Shown here piece by piece: positions 1 through 6,723 of a stretch of DNA of 9,256 nt. A program made the translations under genes and the position numbers. Within the stretch, counting starts at the first letter, position 1. Each line of letters starts with the position of its first letter. The notes under the pieces were generated by a model. The model had not been told where the DNA came from. It worked only from the letters and a program-made list of their open reading frames with translations, and did no database searches. Origin of the DNA: Candidatus Poribacteria bacterium (GTDB taxonomy: Bacteria > Poribacteria > WGA-4E > PCPOR2b); the NCBI GenBank assembly GCA_027296925.1, contig JAPUIP010000766.1, positions 1-9,256 of the forward strand, given 5' to 3'.

Positions 1-1070
1 TTGTTGAAGTCGTGGGCAATGCCGCCGGCCAATGTGCCAATCGCTTCCATCTTTTGTGCCTGGCGCAGTTGCGCTTCCAACTTCGTCTGAGTCTCTTGGG
101 CCCGCTTGTGCTCGGCAATTTCATGTTGCAGTTCGTCGTTACTGCGTTTGAGATGCTCCAACAGGCGGACATTCATCATCGCGGCAACCGATTGTCGGGC
201 GGTGGACTCCAGAATCTTCAAGTCACGGGCGGTAAAGACCGGCTTTGTGGCGTCCCGGGCGATGACCAACACGCCAAGTGGTTCCTGGCTCATCTGCAGC
301 GGGCAACACATCAGTGGGGGGGCAAAGGGGAAATCCGGTGGGGTTTTGAACCAGGGCTGTTGGTTGTCTTCAATCAAGATGGACTGACCGGTTTGGGCGA
401 CGGTGCCGATGAGTCCCTCCCCCAGGGGCACTGGTGCGGTGGGGACGGCCTCTGGTGGTACCGGGTAGGTCTGGACCAGTTGTAGGTGATGGGTCGCCGG
501 CTCCAGCGTGAAGATACCGCCAGCGTCGGCTTCCAGAATCTCGCACAGTTGTTCCAGAGTCAGTTGGTAGACTTGATGGATATGAGTCAACCCCGCAAGC
601 CGCATGCTCAAAGCATGGATAAATTCCAGTTCCCGATAGTTTTCCAGGATCTCGTCGGATAGCCCCGCCATGTCCTTTTCGGCGGTCAAGGCATCTTCGA
701 TTCGGCGTCGCGCCAGATGCATAAACCGCTTTGCCAGGGAGATGGGGTAGGCTGGACTGGCTGGGTATTGCAGCCATCCAACGAGGACGCCGTGCATCTG
801 TTGTTGATGATGAATGGCTTCCGTCAAGAAGTGGATGTCCGTGCGTTGAGTGGGAGGCTGGCCGGCCAAAGTCGACAGCGCAATTTGGCGTACCATTTCT
901 GGCACAGGCTGCATGGCTGGTGTCTGTTCGGTGTCCGGGAACGATAAAAGCGGATGCCCCGCCACATCATACAGCCGGCAGCAGATGCCGGTTCCCTCCA
1001 GACATTCCTTAAGGATGTAATCCAGTTGGGTGCGTGACAGATGGTCGATGTGTATCTCTTTCCAGGACAT
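1..1070 (-). CDS. GAF-domain sensor histidine kinase, C-terminus cut by window edge
   Basis: The minus-strand frame stays open from an ATG at 1068-1070 to the window edge, giving 356 residues. A Shine-Dalgarno-like GAAAGG lies 8 nt upstream and supports this start. Residues 1-150 match no family I recognise with certainty; the opening (LSRTQLDYILKECLEGTGI, then DVAGHPL) vaguely resembles PocR-type sensory domains, but the Cys-rich centre of those is absent. Residues about 155-300 read as a GAF domain, with PLGEGLIGTVAQTGQSI at 215-231 as its typical core. A coiled-coil linker (about 303-340) leads to the dimerisation/phosphoacceptor box MEAIGTLAGGIAHDFN, with His353 as the predicted phosphorylation site. 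The GGIAHDFN form is typical of kinases that continue into HATPase_c and often a receiver domain; those parts lie outside the window. No membrane segment or signal peptide is visible, so it is probably a cytoplasmic sensor. The kinase assignment is firm; ligand and partner are unknown. Confidence 0.9.
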   Translation of the reverse strand, partial: MSWKEIHIDHLSRTQLDYILKECLEGTGICCRLYDVAGHPLLSFPDTEQTPAMQPVPEMVRQIALSTLAGQPPTQRTDIHFLTEAIHHQQQMHGVLVGWLQYPASPAYPISLAKRFMHLARRRIEDALTAEKDMAGLSDEILENYRELEFIHALSMRLAGLTHIHQVYQLTLEQLCEILEADAGGIFTLEPATHHLQLVQTYPVPPEAVPTAPVPLGEGLIGTVAQTGQSILIEDNQQPWFKTPPDFPFAPPLMCCPLQMSQEPLGVLVIARDATKPVFTARDLKILESTARQSVAAMMNVRLLEHLKRSNDELQHEIAEHKRAQETQTKLEAQLRQAQKMEAIGTLAGGIAHDFN

Positions 1071-1105
1071 CGTTGCGGCCTTTCGTTATACTTAATTGGT
1101 AATTG

Positions 1106-1127
1106 GAGGGAAAAACTTCCCTCTTTT
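1106..1127. repeat. Short hairpin upstream of the GAF kinase start
   Basis: GAGGGAA (1106-1112) and TTCCCTC (1117-1123) form a perfect 7-bp stem with an AAAC loop, followed on the plus strand by TTTT (1124-1127). It sits 36 nt upstream of the kinase ATG. It could be a weak plus-strand terminator or a hairpin in the kinase leader. No plus-strand gene precedes it in the window. Confidence 0.4.
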
Positions 1128-1234
1128 GCAAGCACCGTCCTTCTACGCTTCTTACACACATTCTGATTTTTCCACAGATACAACGGAATTGTTACCAGAA
1201 TCCGGAGGCGAAATCTCAATGCGCAGTCGGGAGG

Positions 1235-1248
1235 CAATCGATCGATTG
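1235..1248. promoter_or_regulatory. Perfect 14-bp palindrome, possible operator
   Basis: CAATCGATCGATTG is a perfect inverted repeat without a spacer, placed between two divergent genes. This placement and symmetry suit a dimeric regulator. Chance occurrence cannot be excluded and there is only one copy. Confidence 0.25.
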
Positions 1249-1429
1249 AAAATTATCTCCGTCTGAATACTCAAGCAATTCTAATACCAAGTTTTGAAAG
1301 CCGAACACTACGCCTTCAGTAGGAGCCGATTCCGGCTGTTGGGTTGAGTGGTAGTACGCTATGAGAAATCGACGTCGACAACCGATACTAAAATAGGGCC
1401 CGCACCCAATGGATGCCATGACAAAATCC

Positions 1430-1438
1430 TGCTATAAT
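1430..1438 (+). promoter_or_regulatory. Extended -10 promoter for the glycosyltransferase
   Basis: TGCTATAAT matches the extended -10 consensus TGnTATAAT exactly. No good -35 hexamer is seen at 16-18 bp, which fits an extended -10 promoter. Transcription would start near 1445, giving a leader of about 68 nt to the ATG at 1513, or only about 11 nt to the upstream GTG at 1456. Confidence 0.55.
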
Positions 1439-1512
1439 GATAAGCGGCAATTTGAGTGATAACTAACCGACTTCTTGTGTTCCTTCCGGACCCATCTGAT
1501 AACCGCCAAGCG

Positions 1513-3147
1513 ATGAACTTAACTCTATTTCGACGAATTCAAACCTACCTCACGCGCGAAAAAGCGATCTGTTTTATACCGGTGATTGCCGTTTGGCTGA
1601 GCTTAGCTTTGAGCCCTTACTGTACAACGTTTTGGGACAGCGGTATCTATGTCAATATGGGCAATTCGATCGCCAACGGGCACGGATGCAAGTACCTGGG
1701 CTATACATTCAAATACCCACCGATATTCCCCTTTATGTTGGCGGCGATCATTGTGCCGTTCGGTTACAACTTCCTGCTGATGCGAATGTTGATGGTGGCT
1801 TTCGCTACAGCCTCCATGTGGCTTGCCTACCTGATTGTGCGCGATAGGTCTAATCGCTGGATTGCGACAGGGGTGATGCTTTCGGCCGCGTTTTCCTACC
1901 CGATCCTTTTTGAAAGCACGCGCATCCTCTCCGATCTCCCCTACATGCTCTTTTCGCTTCTCGCCATCCGTTGGATCGAACGCTACGCGCAGCAATCGGA
2001 ACCGTGGCGCAGCAAAACCGGTTATATCGCCATCGGTCTGATTGTGGTGAGTTATTTTACGCGAATCGTGGGAGTGACGCTGCTTGCGGGAACAATCGCT
2101 TATCTGGGGCTGGGCGGCACGAATCTGCCGCGCTCACGCGCAAACCTCAAGAAGGCGATTGCTGTCAGTGTTGTACTGATCACGGTGGTCTCAATCTGGA
2201 TGGCGCGAAGCGCGTTGAATCAGAATCGGTTCCCACCGGAGTTGCGTCAGGGATTGAGCTACGGAAAGGAACTCTTCGTGACCACAACCGAAGACCCAGA
2301 TGCGTCAACAATCGATTGGACACACCTCTTTGAGCGCATCAGAGAAAACGAAAAATACTATGAGATCTTGTTCGCCAATATCATTTTGGGGAAGCAACGA
2401 CGCATTCGCGCCAGGACCGAAATCCGTCCCGACGCAGGTGCGAGAGCGATCGCGCTCATTTTATTAGTGGGTTACCTGGTCTGCGCGTTCCGGAATCGCA
2501 GCGTGCTTGAGTACTATACCTTCTTCTATCTCTTGATCTACATCCTGTGGCCATCTCGCCAGAGAGAGCGATTCCTTGTACCGATTATCCCATTTCTGTT
2601 TTACTATTTCTTCCATTTCCTTCAATGGGTGATGAGCGGCATCCGATGGCTCGTCCAACGTTTTTCCCAATGGGAGGACCAGAGAAAGCTCATCGATGTG
2701 GTCGCCGTGCTCGTATTCACGGGGGTATTCATCCAAGGGAACTGGCAGACAAATATGCGTCTCATCAGATATGAGCAACGCGAGCCATATTACACCGGAA
2801 GGTATGGTATATTGAGGGATTTCGTACAGTGGCTCACGGACAATACGCCCGATGACACGGTCATTGTCAGCAGCGAACCCTCATTCATCCAGGTGTCCTT
2901 TGAGGAGTTTGCGCCCAAAAACGCAACCCATCGAAAGGTCTTTGGCTTTCCTTGGACAACGGATCAGACCAAGTTGCTGGAGTTTATGGATAGACTTGAG
3001 GTCGATTATGTGATTACCGTGCCAAGCGGCAAAGCCAAGGAGTATCTGCATCCCCTCATAGAACAGTCCTCAGCGCGATTTGAGAAGGTCCACCGATATG
3101 GCAAATATGTGATTTATCGTGTGCGTCCCCCGAAGCCGACCGGTTAG
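1513..3147 (+). CDS. GT39/ArnT-like polytopic membrane glycosyltransferase (GT-C fold)
   Basis: This is a 544-residue integral membrane protein with about twelve hydrophobic segments (roughly residues 17-34, 70-88, 91-108, 118-135, 141-155, 171-184, 186-200, 215-232, 311-326, 332-347, 354-374 and 393-408) and a soluble C-terminal part from about 420. The first non-cytoplasmic loop carries FWDSGIY with Asp42, the position of the catalytic acidic residue in GT-C enzymes, followed by GYTFKYPPIFP, the usual GT39/PMT_2 pattern. An ERFLVPIIPF segment near 352-361 matches the family's later R(Y/F)L-P motif. Such enzymes transfer a sugar from a polyprenyl-phosphate donor to a lipid, glycan or protein on the outer face of the inner membrane; donor and acceptor cannot be read here. 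The ATG at 1513 was chosen because it directly precedes the first membrane segment and leaves a normal leader after the -10 at 1433. An in-frame GTG at 1456 would add 19 residues. Neither start has a strong Shine-Dalgarno. Confidence 0.85.
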   Translation: MNLTLFRRIQTYLTREKAICFIPVIAVWLSLALSPYCTTFWDSGIYVNMGNSIANGHGCKYLGYTFKYPPIFPFMLAAIIVPFGYNFLLMRMLMVAFATASMWLAYLIVRDRSNRWIATGVMLSAAFSYPILFESTRILSDLPYMLFSLLAIRWIERYAQQSEPWRSKTGYIAIGLIVVSYFTRIVGVTLLAGTIAYLGLGGTNLPRSRANLKKAIAVSVVLITVVSIWMARSALNQNRFPPELRQGLSYGKELFVTTTEDPDASTIDWTHLFERIRENEKYYEILFANIILGKQRRIRARTEIRPDAGARAIALILLVGYLVCAFRNRSVLEYYTFFYLLIYILWPSRQRERFLVPIIPFLFYYFFHFLQWVMSGIRWLVQRFSQWEDQRKLIDVVAVLVFTGVFIQGNWQTNMRLIRYEQREPYYTGRYGILRDFVQWLTDNTPDDTVIVSSEPSFIQVSFEEFAPKNATHRKVFGFPWTTDQTKLLEFMDRLEVDYVITVPSGKAKEYLHPLIEQSSARFEKVHRYGKYVIYRVRPPKPTG

Positions 3148-3492
3148 GGTCATTCCGCTCGCCAGCCCAGCCCTGCCGAAATCCTTATAGGTTCATTTAA
3201 TTCTCGGTAATTCCGTAGACTGAGACCGATCTGTCATTCTGAGCCCTTCGCTTCGCTCGAGGACAGGCTTCGCGAAGAATCTCTTCTCATCGCGCAATAG
3301 AGATCTTTCGCGGCGTTTACCCCTGAGCTTGCGAAGGGCTCAAGATGACAGATTGAAGCGGTAGTTTGTTCAACCGAGTTAATTGCCGCGGAGGTGGGAA
3401 GTTTTTTCTTATCACGGAAAAAGTCGTAACAGGTAGGCTTTTTATCGGTTTCGCGTGGAGTGCTGAGGGCACGCCTGCCACTTGCGTTTGAG
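3148..3492. other. Convergent intergenic gap containing a foldback repeat
   Basis: This gap lies between the 3' ends of the plus-strand glycosyltransferase and the minus-strand secreted-protein gene. Its main content is the foldback element at 3230-3352, which could also act as a two-way transcription barrier. A minor GGCA/TGCC hairpin is seen near 3470-3481. No classical stem plus T-run terminator was found. The remainder shows nothing I can interpret. Confidence 0.6.
3230..3352. repeat. 123-bp foldback (MITE-like) intergenic repeat
   Basis: The outer 22-bp arms at 3230-3251 and 3331-3352 are inverted copies differing at two bases (TCTGTCATTCTGAGCCCTTC against TCTGTCATCTTGAGCCCTTC at their starts). 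A second, nested pair lies at 3271-3284 and 3299-3312 (CGCGAAGAATCTCT against CGCGAAAGATCTCT). Elements beginning with GTCATTCTGAGC followed by GAAGAATCT are common dispersed palindromes in many environmental bacterial genomes; that comparison is from memory. It probably moves in trans or by replication slippage, as no transposase is present. Confidence 0.8.
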
Positions 3493-4725
3493 TTAGCGGA
3501 CATTCTTCATGTACCCCCAGGTTGTGACGAGCTTCTCAATCGGCTCCACCGCCTGAGGGATATCGGTGTTAAATTTCAAATCTCTGTCGTCTTTCGAGAA
3601 TCCAACAAACATACTCCAGTTGCCGCCACACTGCCCGATCTTCACCAACAAGGGATTATCGCCTTTTTTCAACTCGACAGAGAAATCTTCCTGGAAATCC
3701 TCAGCAAAACGAATCACGGCGTTTTCCCAGATGACCTCGCCGTTGAGCCACACCTGGATCGAATCATCGCTGCCGGCGAACATCCGTGTGCGTCTTGCGC
3801 TAGGGGAAACGACGTTGATATAGGCGTAAGCGAAGTGGTTTTCGATCGCACCATTTCCCAGTCTGATGTTGTTGATGGCTTCGCCGGTGTTGTTCCCGCC
3901 CTCAGGTTCTATCTTGCCTTCCGTCCAGGGCAATTTCCCCACTTTCGCCCGCGCCTTTACGCCGTTCTTAGCAACCTTTTTTTCAGTAACCCGCCCTTCG
4001 CTGGCTTCGGAAAGCCAGTCGGTGTCGTGCCCGTCCGGCCCGCAGTTTTCGCTGGGGACGATCATCCAGAGCCATGGCCCAGTAATTTTGTCCCCCGGCT
4101 TCGGGGGGCGTTCGTATTCTTTACCCGCTGCGGTAAAAGTGGCCTGGATGCCGGCGAACATACTCCAGTCACCGCTCTTTTCGACCACCTTAATCATCAG
4201 CAGGTTATTGCCCTGATTTAGGTTCACCTTGAACGCTTCCAGGAAACCCCCTGCCGGGCGAATCACTGGCATCGTGTGAACCACGTCGCCGTTGAGCCAT
4301 ACCTTGATCGCGTCGTCGCTGCCCACACGCATCATGACACCGTTTTGCTGGTGAGGAGACTCAATCGTAATCAGGGCATAAGCCGAGTGGCGATTCATGT
4401 CACCCGAGCCCAAACCCGTTTTAATCACCACTTCATTGACGTTATTGCCGCCAGAGGGGGAAATCTCACCGAGGGTCCAGACCTTCTTTCCAACTCGATC
4501 GCCCGGCTTGGCCCCATCTTTGGCGACCATTTCCTCTGTGACTTCGTCGTCGGTGGCTCTCGCAAGCGAATCCAGCTCGGTTGCAACCGCAACGCCTTCA
4601 GTAAACGGAGTTGGCGCGACCATCCACAGCCATGGGCCGGTAATTCGTTCCTGCGCGTCTGCAAGTTGCGCGACAAGAAATAAGCAGGTAAAGTAGATGC
4701 CATACTTTAACAGAAGTCTTTTCAT
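3493..4725 (-). CDS. Secreted two-repeat protein with GPWLWM/PA14-like modules (paralogue A)
   Basis: The 410-residue product starts with a signal peptide (MKRLLLKYGIYFTCLFLVAQ, cleavage likely after LADA at about 24). It has two similar repeats at about 28-193 and 214-376. Each opens with ITGPWLWM and contains a VTE-VAK/GEISP segment. Each then carries a GSDD(A/S)I(K/Q)VWLNG core (135-146 and 319-329) and closes with a G(D/N)WSMF(A/V)G motif. The second half of each repeat resembles the beta-sandwich, PA14- or glycoside-hydrolase-associated binding folds, in which the GSDD-x-VWLNG strand is typical; ligand binding, perhaps carbohydrate, is an inference. Repeat 2 has Cys228 and Cys365, absent from repeat 1. 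The tail KLVTTWGYMK is shared with the neighbouring paralogue. GAGGGA lies 7 nt upstream of the ATG and supports the start. It lies directly downstream of its paralogue on the same strand, beyond a terminator. No catalytic motif is visible. Confidence 0.85.
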   Translation of the reverse strand: MKRLLLKYGIYFTCLFLVAQLADAQERITGPWLWMVAPTPFTEGVAVATELDSLARATDDEVTEEMVAKDGAKPGDRVGKKVWTLGEISPSGGNNVNEVVIKTGLGSGDMNRHSAYALITIESPHQQNGVMMRVGSDDAIKVWLNGDVVHTMPVIRPAGGFLEAFKVNLNQGNNLLMIKVVEKSGDWSMFAGIQATFTAAGKEYERPPKPGDKITGPWLWMIVPSENCGPDGHDTDWLSEASEGRVTEKKVAKNGVKARAKVGKLPWTEGKIEPEGGNNTGEAINNIRLGNGAIENHFAYAYINVVSPSARRTRMFAGSDDSIQVWLNGEVIWENAVIRFAEDFQEDFSVELKKGDNPLLVKIGQCGGNWSMFVGFSKDDRDLKFNTDIPQAVEPIEKLVTTWGYMKNVR

Positions 4726-4760
4726 TTGGTTGTCCCTCGAATTTATCAGCTCAGTTAGAT

Positions 4761-4807
4761 AAAATCCCGCAGAATAAGCGTTGGTGCAAACTCTGCGGGA
4801 TTTTTTT
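4761..4807 (-). terminator. Rho-independent terminator, possibly bidirectional
   Basis: The arms 4761-4773 and 4792-4804 form a perfect 13-bp stem around CCCGCAGA/TCTGCGGG with an 18-nt loop. On the minus strand it follows the stop of the 4843-6108 gene by about 35 nt and ends in TTTTATCT. On the plus strand it is followed by seven T residues. Its place between two minus-strand genes indicates that the paralogues are at least partly separate transcription units. Confidence 0.75.
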
Positions 4808-4842
4808 GCGTGCTAAAACGCAATGGTATGAATAGGGTAATC

Positions 4843-6108
4843 TTAACGGAGACTCTGTTTTTTCAAACGTCCCCACGTCGTCACAAGCTTCCCAGCAGGT
4901 TCAACAGAGACCGGCGCTTGATCAAATTGCACATCTCCCGCAAGCCCGACAAACATGCCCCACTCTCGTGTACAACTGCCAACTTTTACAAGCAATGGAT
5001 TTGCGCCCGGTTGCAGGGAAACTGGGAAGGACTCCTCGAAGTCGTTCTCCCGGTTGGGGAAAAACACGCTGAAGCGAACAACGGGATTGTTCCAAACAAC
5101 CTCGCCATTGAGCCAGATCTTGATCGAGTCATCGCTACCGGCGAACATCCATGTGTCCTGAAAACTGTCAGATAATATATTAACAAAGGCGTAGGAGGCC
5201 GTGAAATTCACATCGCCTTCACCCATACCAATGCTGGTTATGACGTCGTTAACGTTATCGTTACCGGTCGGGGAAATCTCACCTAAGGTCCAGGCGTTTT
5301 CGCCAACAATGTCACCGAGGCTGGGACCGCGTTTGGCAACCATCTCTTCGTCGACCTCGCCACCAGTGACTTCGGCGAGTAAGTCAACGTTGTTTATACC
5401 TGCCCCACACCCCAACTCTTCGGGTGGGGTTGGCACAGCCATCCAGAGCCACGGTCCACTAATTTTGTCCCCTGGCGCTGGGGGCGGTTCATAATGCCTT
5501 CCCGCCGCATCAAAGCTCGCTTGAATGCCGACGTACATGCCCCATCCACCGTCGCCTTCGCTTACCTTAACCAGCAATAGATTGTCACCCGCCTTCAAAT
5601 CGACCTCGAATGCATCGGTCAAGGACCATGACGGGCGATCCACGGCGTTTGTCCACACTACCTCGCCGTTGAGCCACACTTTGATGGATTGGTCGCTTCC
5701 CACATCCATGATGACCCCGTTCTGATCTGTCGCAGATTCGATGTTGATCAGGGCATAAGCCGAATGGTCATCGACCTCTCCCTCGGCGAGACCGATCGCG
5801 TTCACGACCTTATTGACGTTGTCCAGGGCGGTGGCAGAAATCTCACCGAGAGTCCATGCCTTATCGCCAACGATGTCTCCTTCATTGGCCCCATTTTGGG
5901 CAATCATCTCTTCTGTGACCGCACCTTCACTGGCGTCGGCAAGCGAATCGACATCGGTGGACTGCGATCCGCCCTTGCCGGGTTCGGTCGGCGCAATCAT
6001 CCATAGCCACGGCCCGGTGATCCTTTCTTCTAACCGGGCGTGGGCAACCTGTGTCACAATGACAATGCTAAACAGAATTACTATGTAAAGGACGAGACTC
6101 CTTCTCAT
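4843..6108 (-). CDS. Secreted two-repeat protein with GPWLWM/PA14-like modules (paralogue B)
   Basis: This 421-residue protein starts at the ATG at 6106-6108, where AAGGAG (6116-6121) lies 7 nt upstream; a longer in-frame reading to 6228 lacks such a site and is unlikely. Residues 1-24 form a signal peptide (MRRSLVLYIVILFSIVIVTQ then VAHA). Repeat 1 (about 29-195) carries GSDQSIKVWLNGEVVW at 137-152 and GGWGMYVG. Repeat 2 (about 216-389) carries GSDDSIKIWLNGEVVW at 324-339 and REWGMFVG. Cys234 and Cys379 occur in repeat 2 only, matching the Cys positions in paralogue A. The C-terminus ends KLVTTWGRLKK. As in paralogue A, the VWLNG halves look like a PA14- or lectin-like beta-sandwich, so an extracellular binding role is likely but unproven. 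The protein is acidic, with many Asp and Glu residues. Repeat 2 has an insertion around 348-357 (VFFPNREND) not present in paralogue A. Confidence 0.85.
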   Translation of the reverse strand: MRRSLVLYIVILFSIVIVTQVAHARLEERITGPWLWMIAPTEPGKGGSQSTDVDSLADASEGAVTEEMIAQNGANEGDIVGDKAWTLGEISATALDNVNKVVNAIGLAEGEVDDHSAYALINIESATDQNGVIMDVGSDQSIKVWLNGEVVWTNAVDRPSWSLTDAFEVDLKAGDNLLLVKVSEGDGGWGMYVGIQASFDAAGRHYEPPPAPGDKISGPWLWMAVPTPPEELGCGAGINNVDLLAEVTGGEVDEEMVAKRGPSLGDIVGENAWTLGEISPTGNDNVNDVITSIGMGEGDVNFTASYAFVNILSDSFQDTWMFAGSDDSIKIWLNGEVVWNNPVVRFSVFFPNRENDFEESFPVSLQPGANPLLVKVGSCTREWGMFVGLAGDVQFDQAPVSVEPAGKLVTTWGRLKKQSLR

Positions 6109-6207
6109 GACTTTTCTCCTTAAATGCAATCGCAAAAAACGGTGATGTGCGGCTGGGATGTATCCTCTCCAACTACACGTGTAAGACTTTTCGATGAAAA
6201 CACCGAC

Positions 6208-6216
6208 ATTATAACA
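6208..6216 (-). promoter_or_regulatory. Extended -10 promoter for paralogue B
   Basis: Read on the minus strand the site is TGTTATAAT, an exact TGnTATAAT extended -10. Transcription would start near 6201, leaving a leader of about 92 nt before the ATG at 6108. The -35 region (TAGATC at 17-bp spacing) is poor, so the promoter may need an activator; repeated sites lie just upstream (6240-6283). Confidence 0.55.
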
Positions 6217-6239
6217 CAATTCCGTCATCAGATCTATTG

Positions 6240-6283
6240 GGTATTGACCCTATTTTGCCATCAGGTGTCAACCCATTTTGACC
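6240..6283 (-). promoter_or_regulatory. Tandem 20-bp direct repeat upstream of the paralogue B promoter
   Basis: On the minus strand, GGTCAAAATGGGTTGACACC (6283 to 6264) is followed 24 bp later by GGCAAAATAGGGTCAATACC (6259 to 6240). Allowing one-base gaps, most positions agree (GG-CAAAAT-GGGT--A-ACC). They lie about 38-82 bp upstream of the predicted transcription start, a usual position for an activator binding two helical turns apart. No regulator gene is identified. Confidence 0.35.
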
Positions 6284-6444
6284 GCTTGTGCCGTCCAATG
6301 ATTATTGGTATTTCGCAATCTGATATATCTTGTCCTCCTGAGCTGCCTGAGCGATTCTTATACCATTTGTAGTTTTCGCTGAGGCCATTTCGTCACGAAC
6401 AAAAAACCACAGAACAGCCGATAAAATCCCCCGACCCCTTTACG

Positions 6445-6659
6445 TTTAGGGGCGGACAGGTCGCTGAAAAAGCGGACGTAGACACGGATGCACGCCCTGA
6501 TCTGAAGATTGGGCTGATGGCTTAAGTCCACTAAAGTGGACTCAACATGCGCATCCGAGTCGTGTTGAGACGGGGTCGCCCAGACGACTTCAGCTTTGAG
6601 CCTGCGAATTGATTCGCAGGGAGAAAACGCCTGCTTCCCTCAAGGTGTCCGCCCCTGAA
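6445..6659. repeat. MITE-like cassette with 17-bp inverted ends and four internal hairpins
   Basis: The ends TTTAGGGGCGGACAGGT (6445-6461) and the inverse of AGGTGTCCGCCCCTGAA (6643-6659) agree at 14 of 17 positions. ATCCCCC just outside the left end (6426-6432) has an inverted partner just outside the right end (6673-6679). Inside are hairpins at 6494-6514 (loop TGAA), 6525-6542 (AGTCCACT-AA-AGTGGACT), 6541-6569 (CTCAACA/TGTTGAG) and 6601-6620 (CCTGCGAA-TTGA-TTCGCAGG). No coding capacity is present. Similar AGTCCACT palindromes occur as dispersed intergenic repeats in cyanobacteria and other phyla, from memory. A non-autonomous mobile or REP-type element is the best reading. Confidence 0.6.
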
Positions 6660-6676
6660 CCCCTTTTCCAAAGGGG
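6660..6676. repeat. Hairpin downstream of the HAMP kinase gene
   Basis: CCCCTTT (6660-6666) and AAAGGGG (6670-6676) form a perfect 7-bp stem with a TCC loop, about 50 nt beyond the kinase stop codon. No T-run follows on the minus strand, so it is not a clear intrinsic terminator. It adjoins two GGGGGATT copies (6673-6680 and 6683-6690). Confidence 0.4.
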
Positions 6677-6723
6677 GATTGAGGGGGATTTGAGAATGGG
6701 CTCATCTGAAATTCAAAACGGTA

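Larger units (their letters stand above)
1071..1512. other. Intergenic region between divergent kinase and glycosyltransferase genes
   Basis: This gap separates the start of the minus-strand GAF kinase from the start of the plus-strand glycosyltransferase. It contains a short hairpin in the kinase leader (1106-1127), a perfect 14-bp palindrome (1235-1248), a minor AGCCG/CGGCT hairpin (1324-1337) and an extended -10 promoter (1430-1438). A 67-residue open frame on the minus strand (1216-1419) has no recognisable domain, and I see no good ribosome binding site for it, so I do not call it. Confidence 0.6.
6109..6723. other. Repeat-rich intergenic region
   Basis: This 615-bp stretch lies between the 3' end of the HAMP kinase and the start of paralogue B, both on the minus strand. 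The left part (6109-6290) is the leader, promoter and putative regulator sites of paralogue B. The right part (about 6425-6680) is a cassette of four hairpins inside imperfect terminal inverted repeats, ending in a CCCCTTT/AAAGGGG hairpin. I find no protein-coding gene. Confidence 0.6.

Noticed and set aside
824..1237. 137-residue minus-strand open frame
   Set aside because: It overlaps the GAF kinase start in another frame, and its composition (Arg, Cys and Trp rich) does not look like a protein.
1216..1419. 67-residue minus-strand open frame
   Set aside because: No Shine-Dalgarno, no recognisable domain; lies between divergent genes with a palindrome inside.
3234..3503. 89-residue minus-strand open frame
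   Set aside because: It is mostly a translation of the foldback repeat (Ser-rich DSSRSLSSSEA-type sequence) and overlaps the 3' end of the secreted-protein gene; no domain or start signal.
3460..4221. 253-residue plus-strand open frame opposite paralogue A
   Set aside because: It is antisense to a clear signal-peptide-bearing repeat protein; similar antisense frames recur opposite each repeat, as expected from codon usage on the real strand.
6109..6228. N-terminal extension of paralogue B by 40 residues
   Set aside because: The internal ATG at 6108 has an AAGGAG at ideal spacing and begins a proper signal peptide; the longer start would place it internally.
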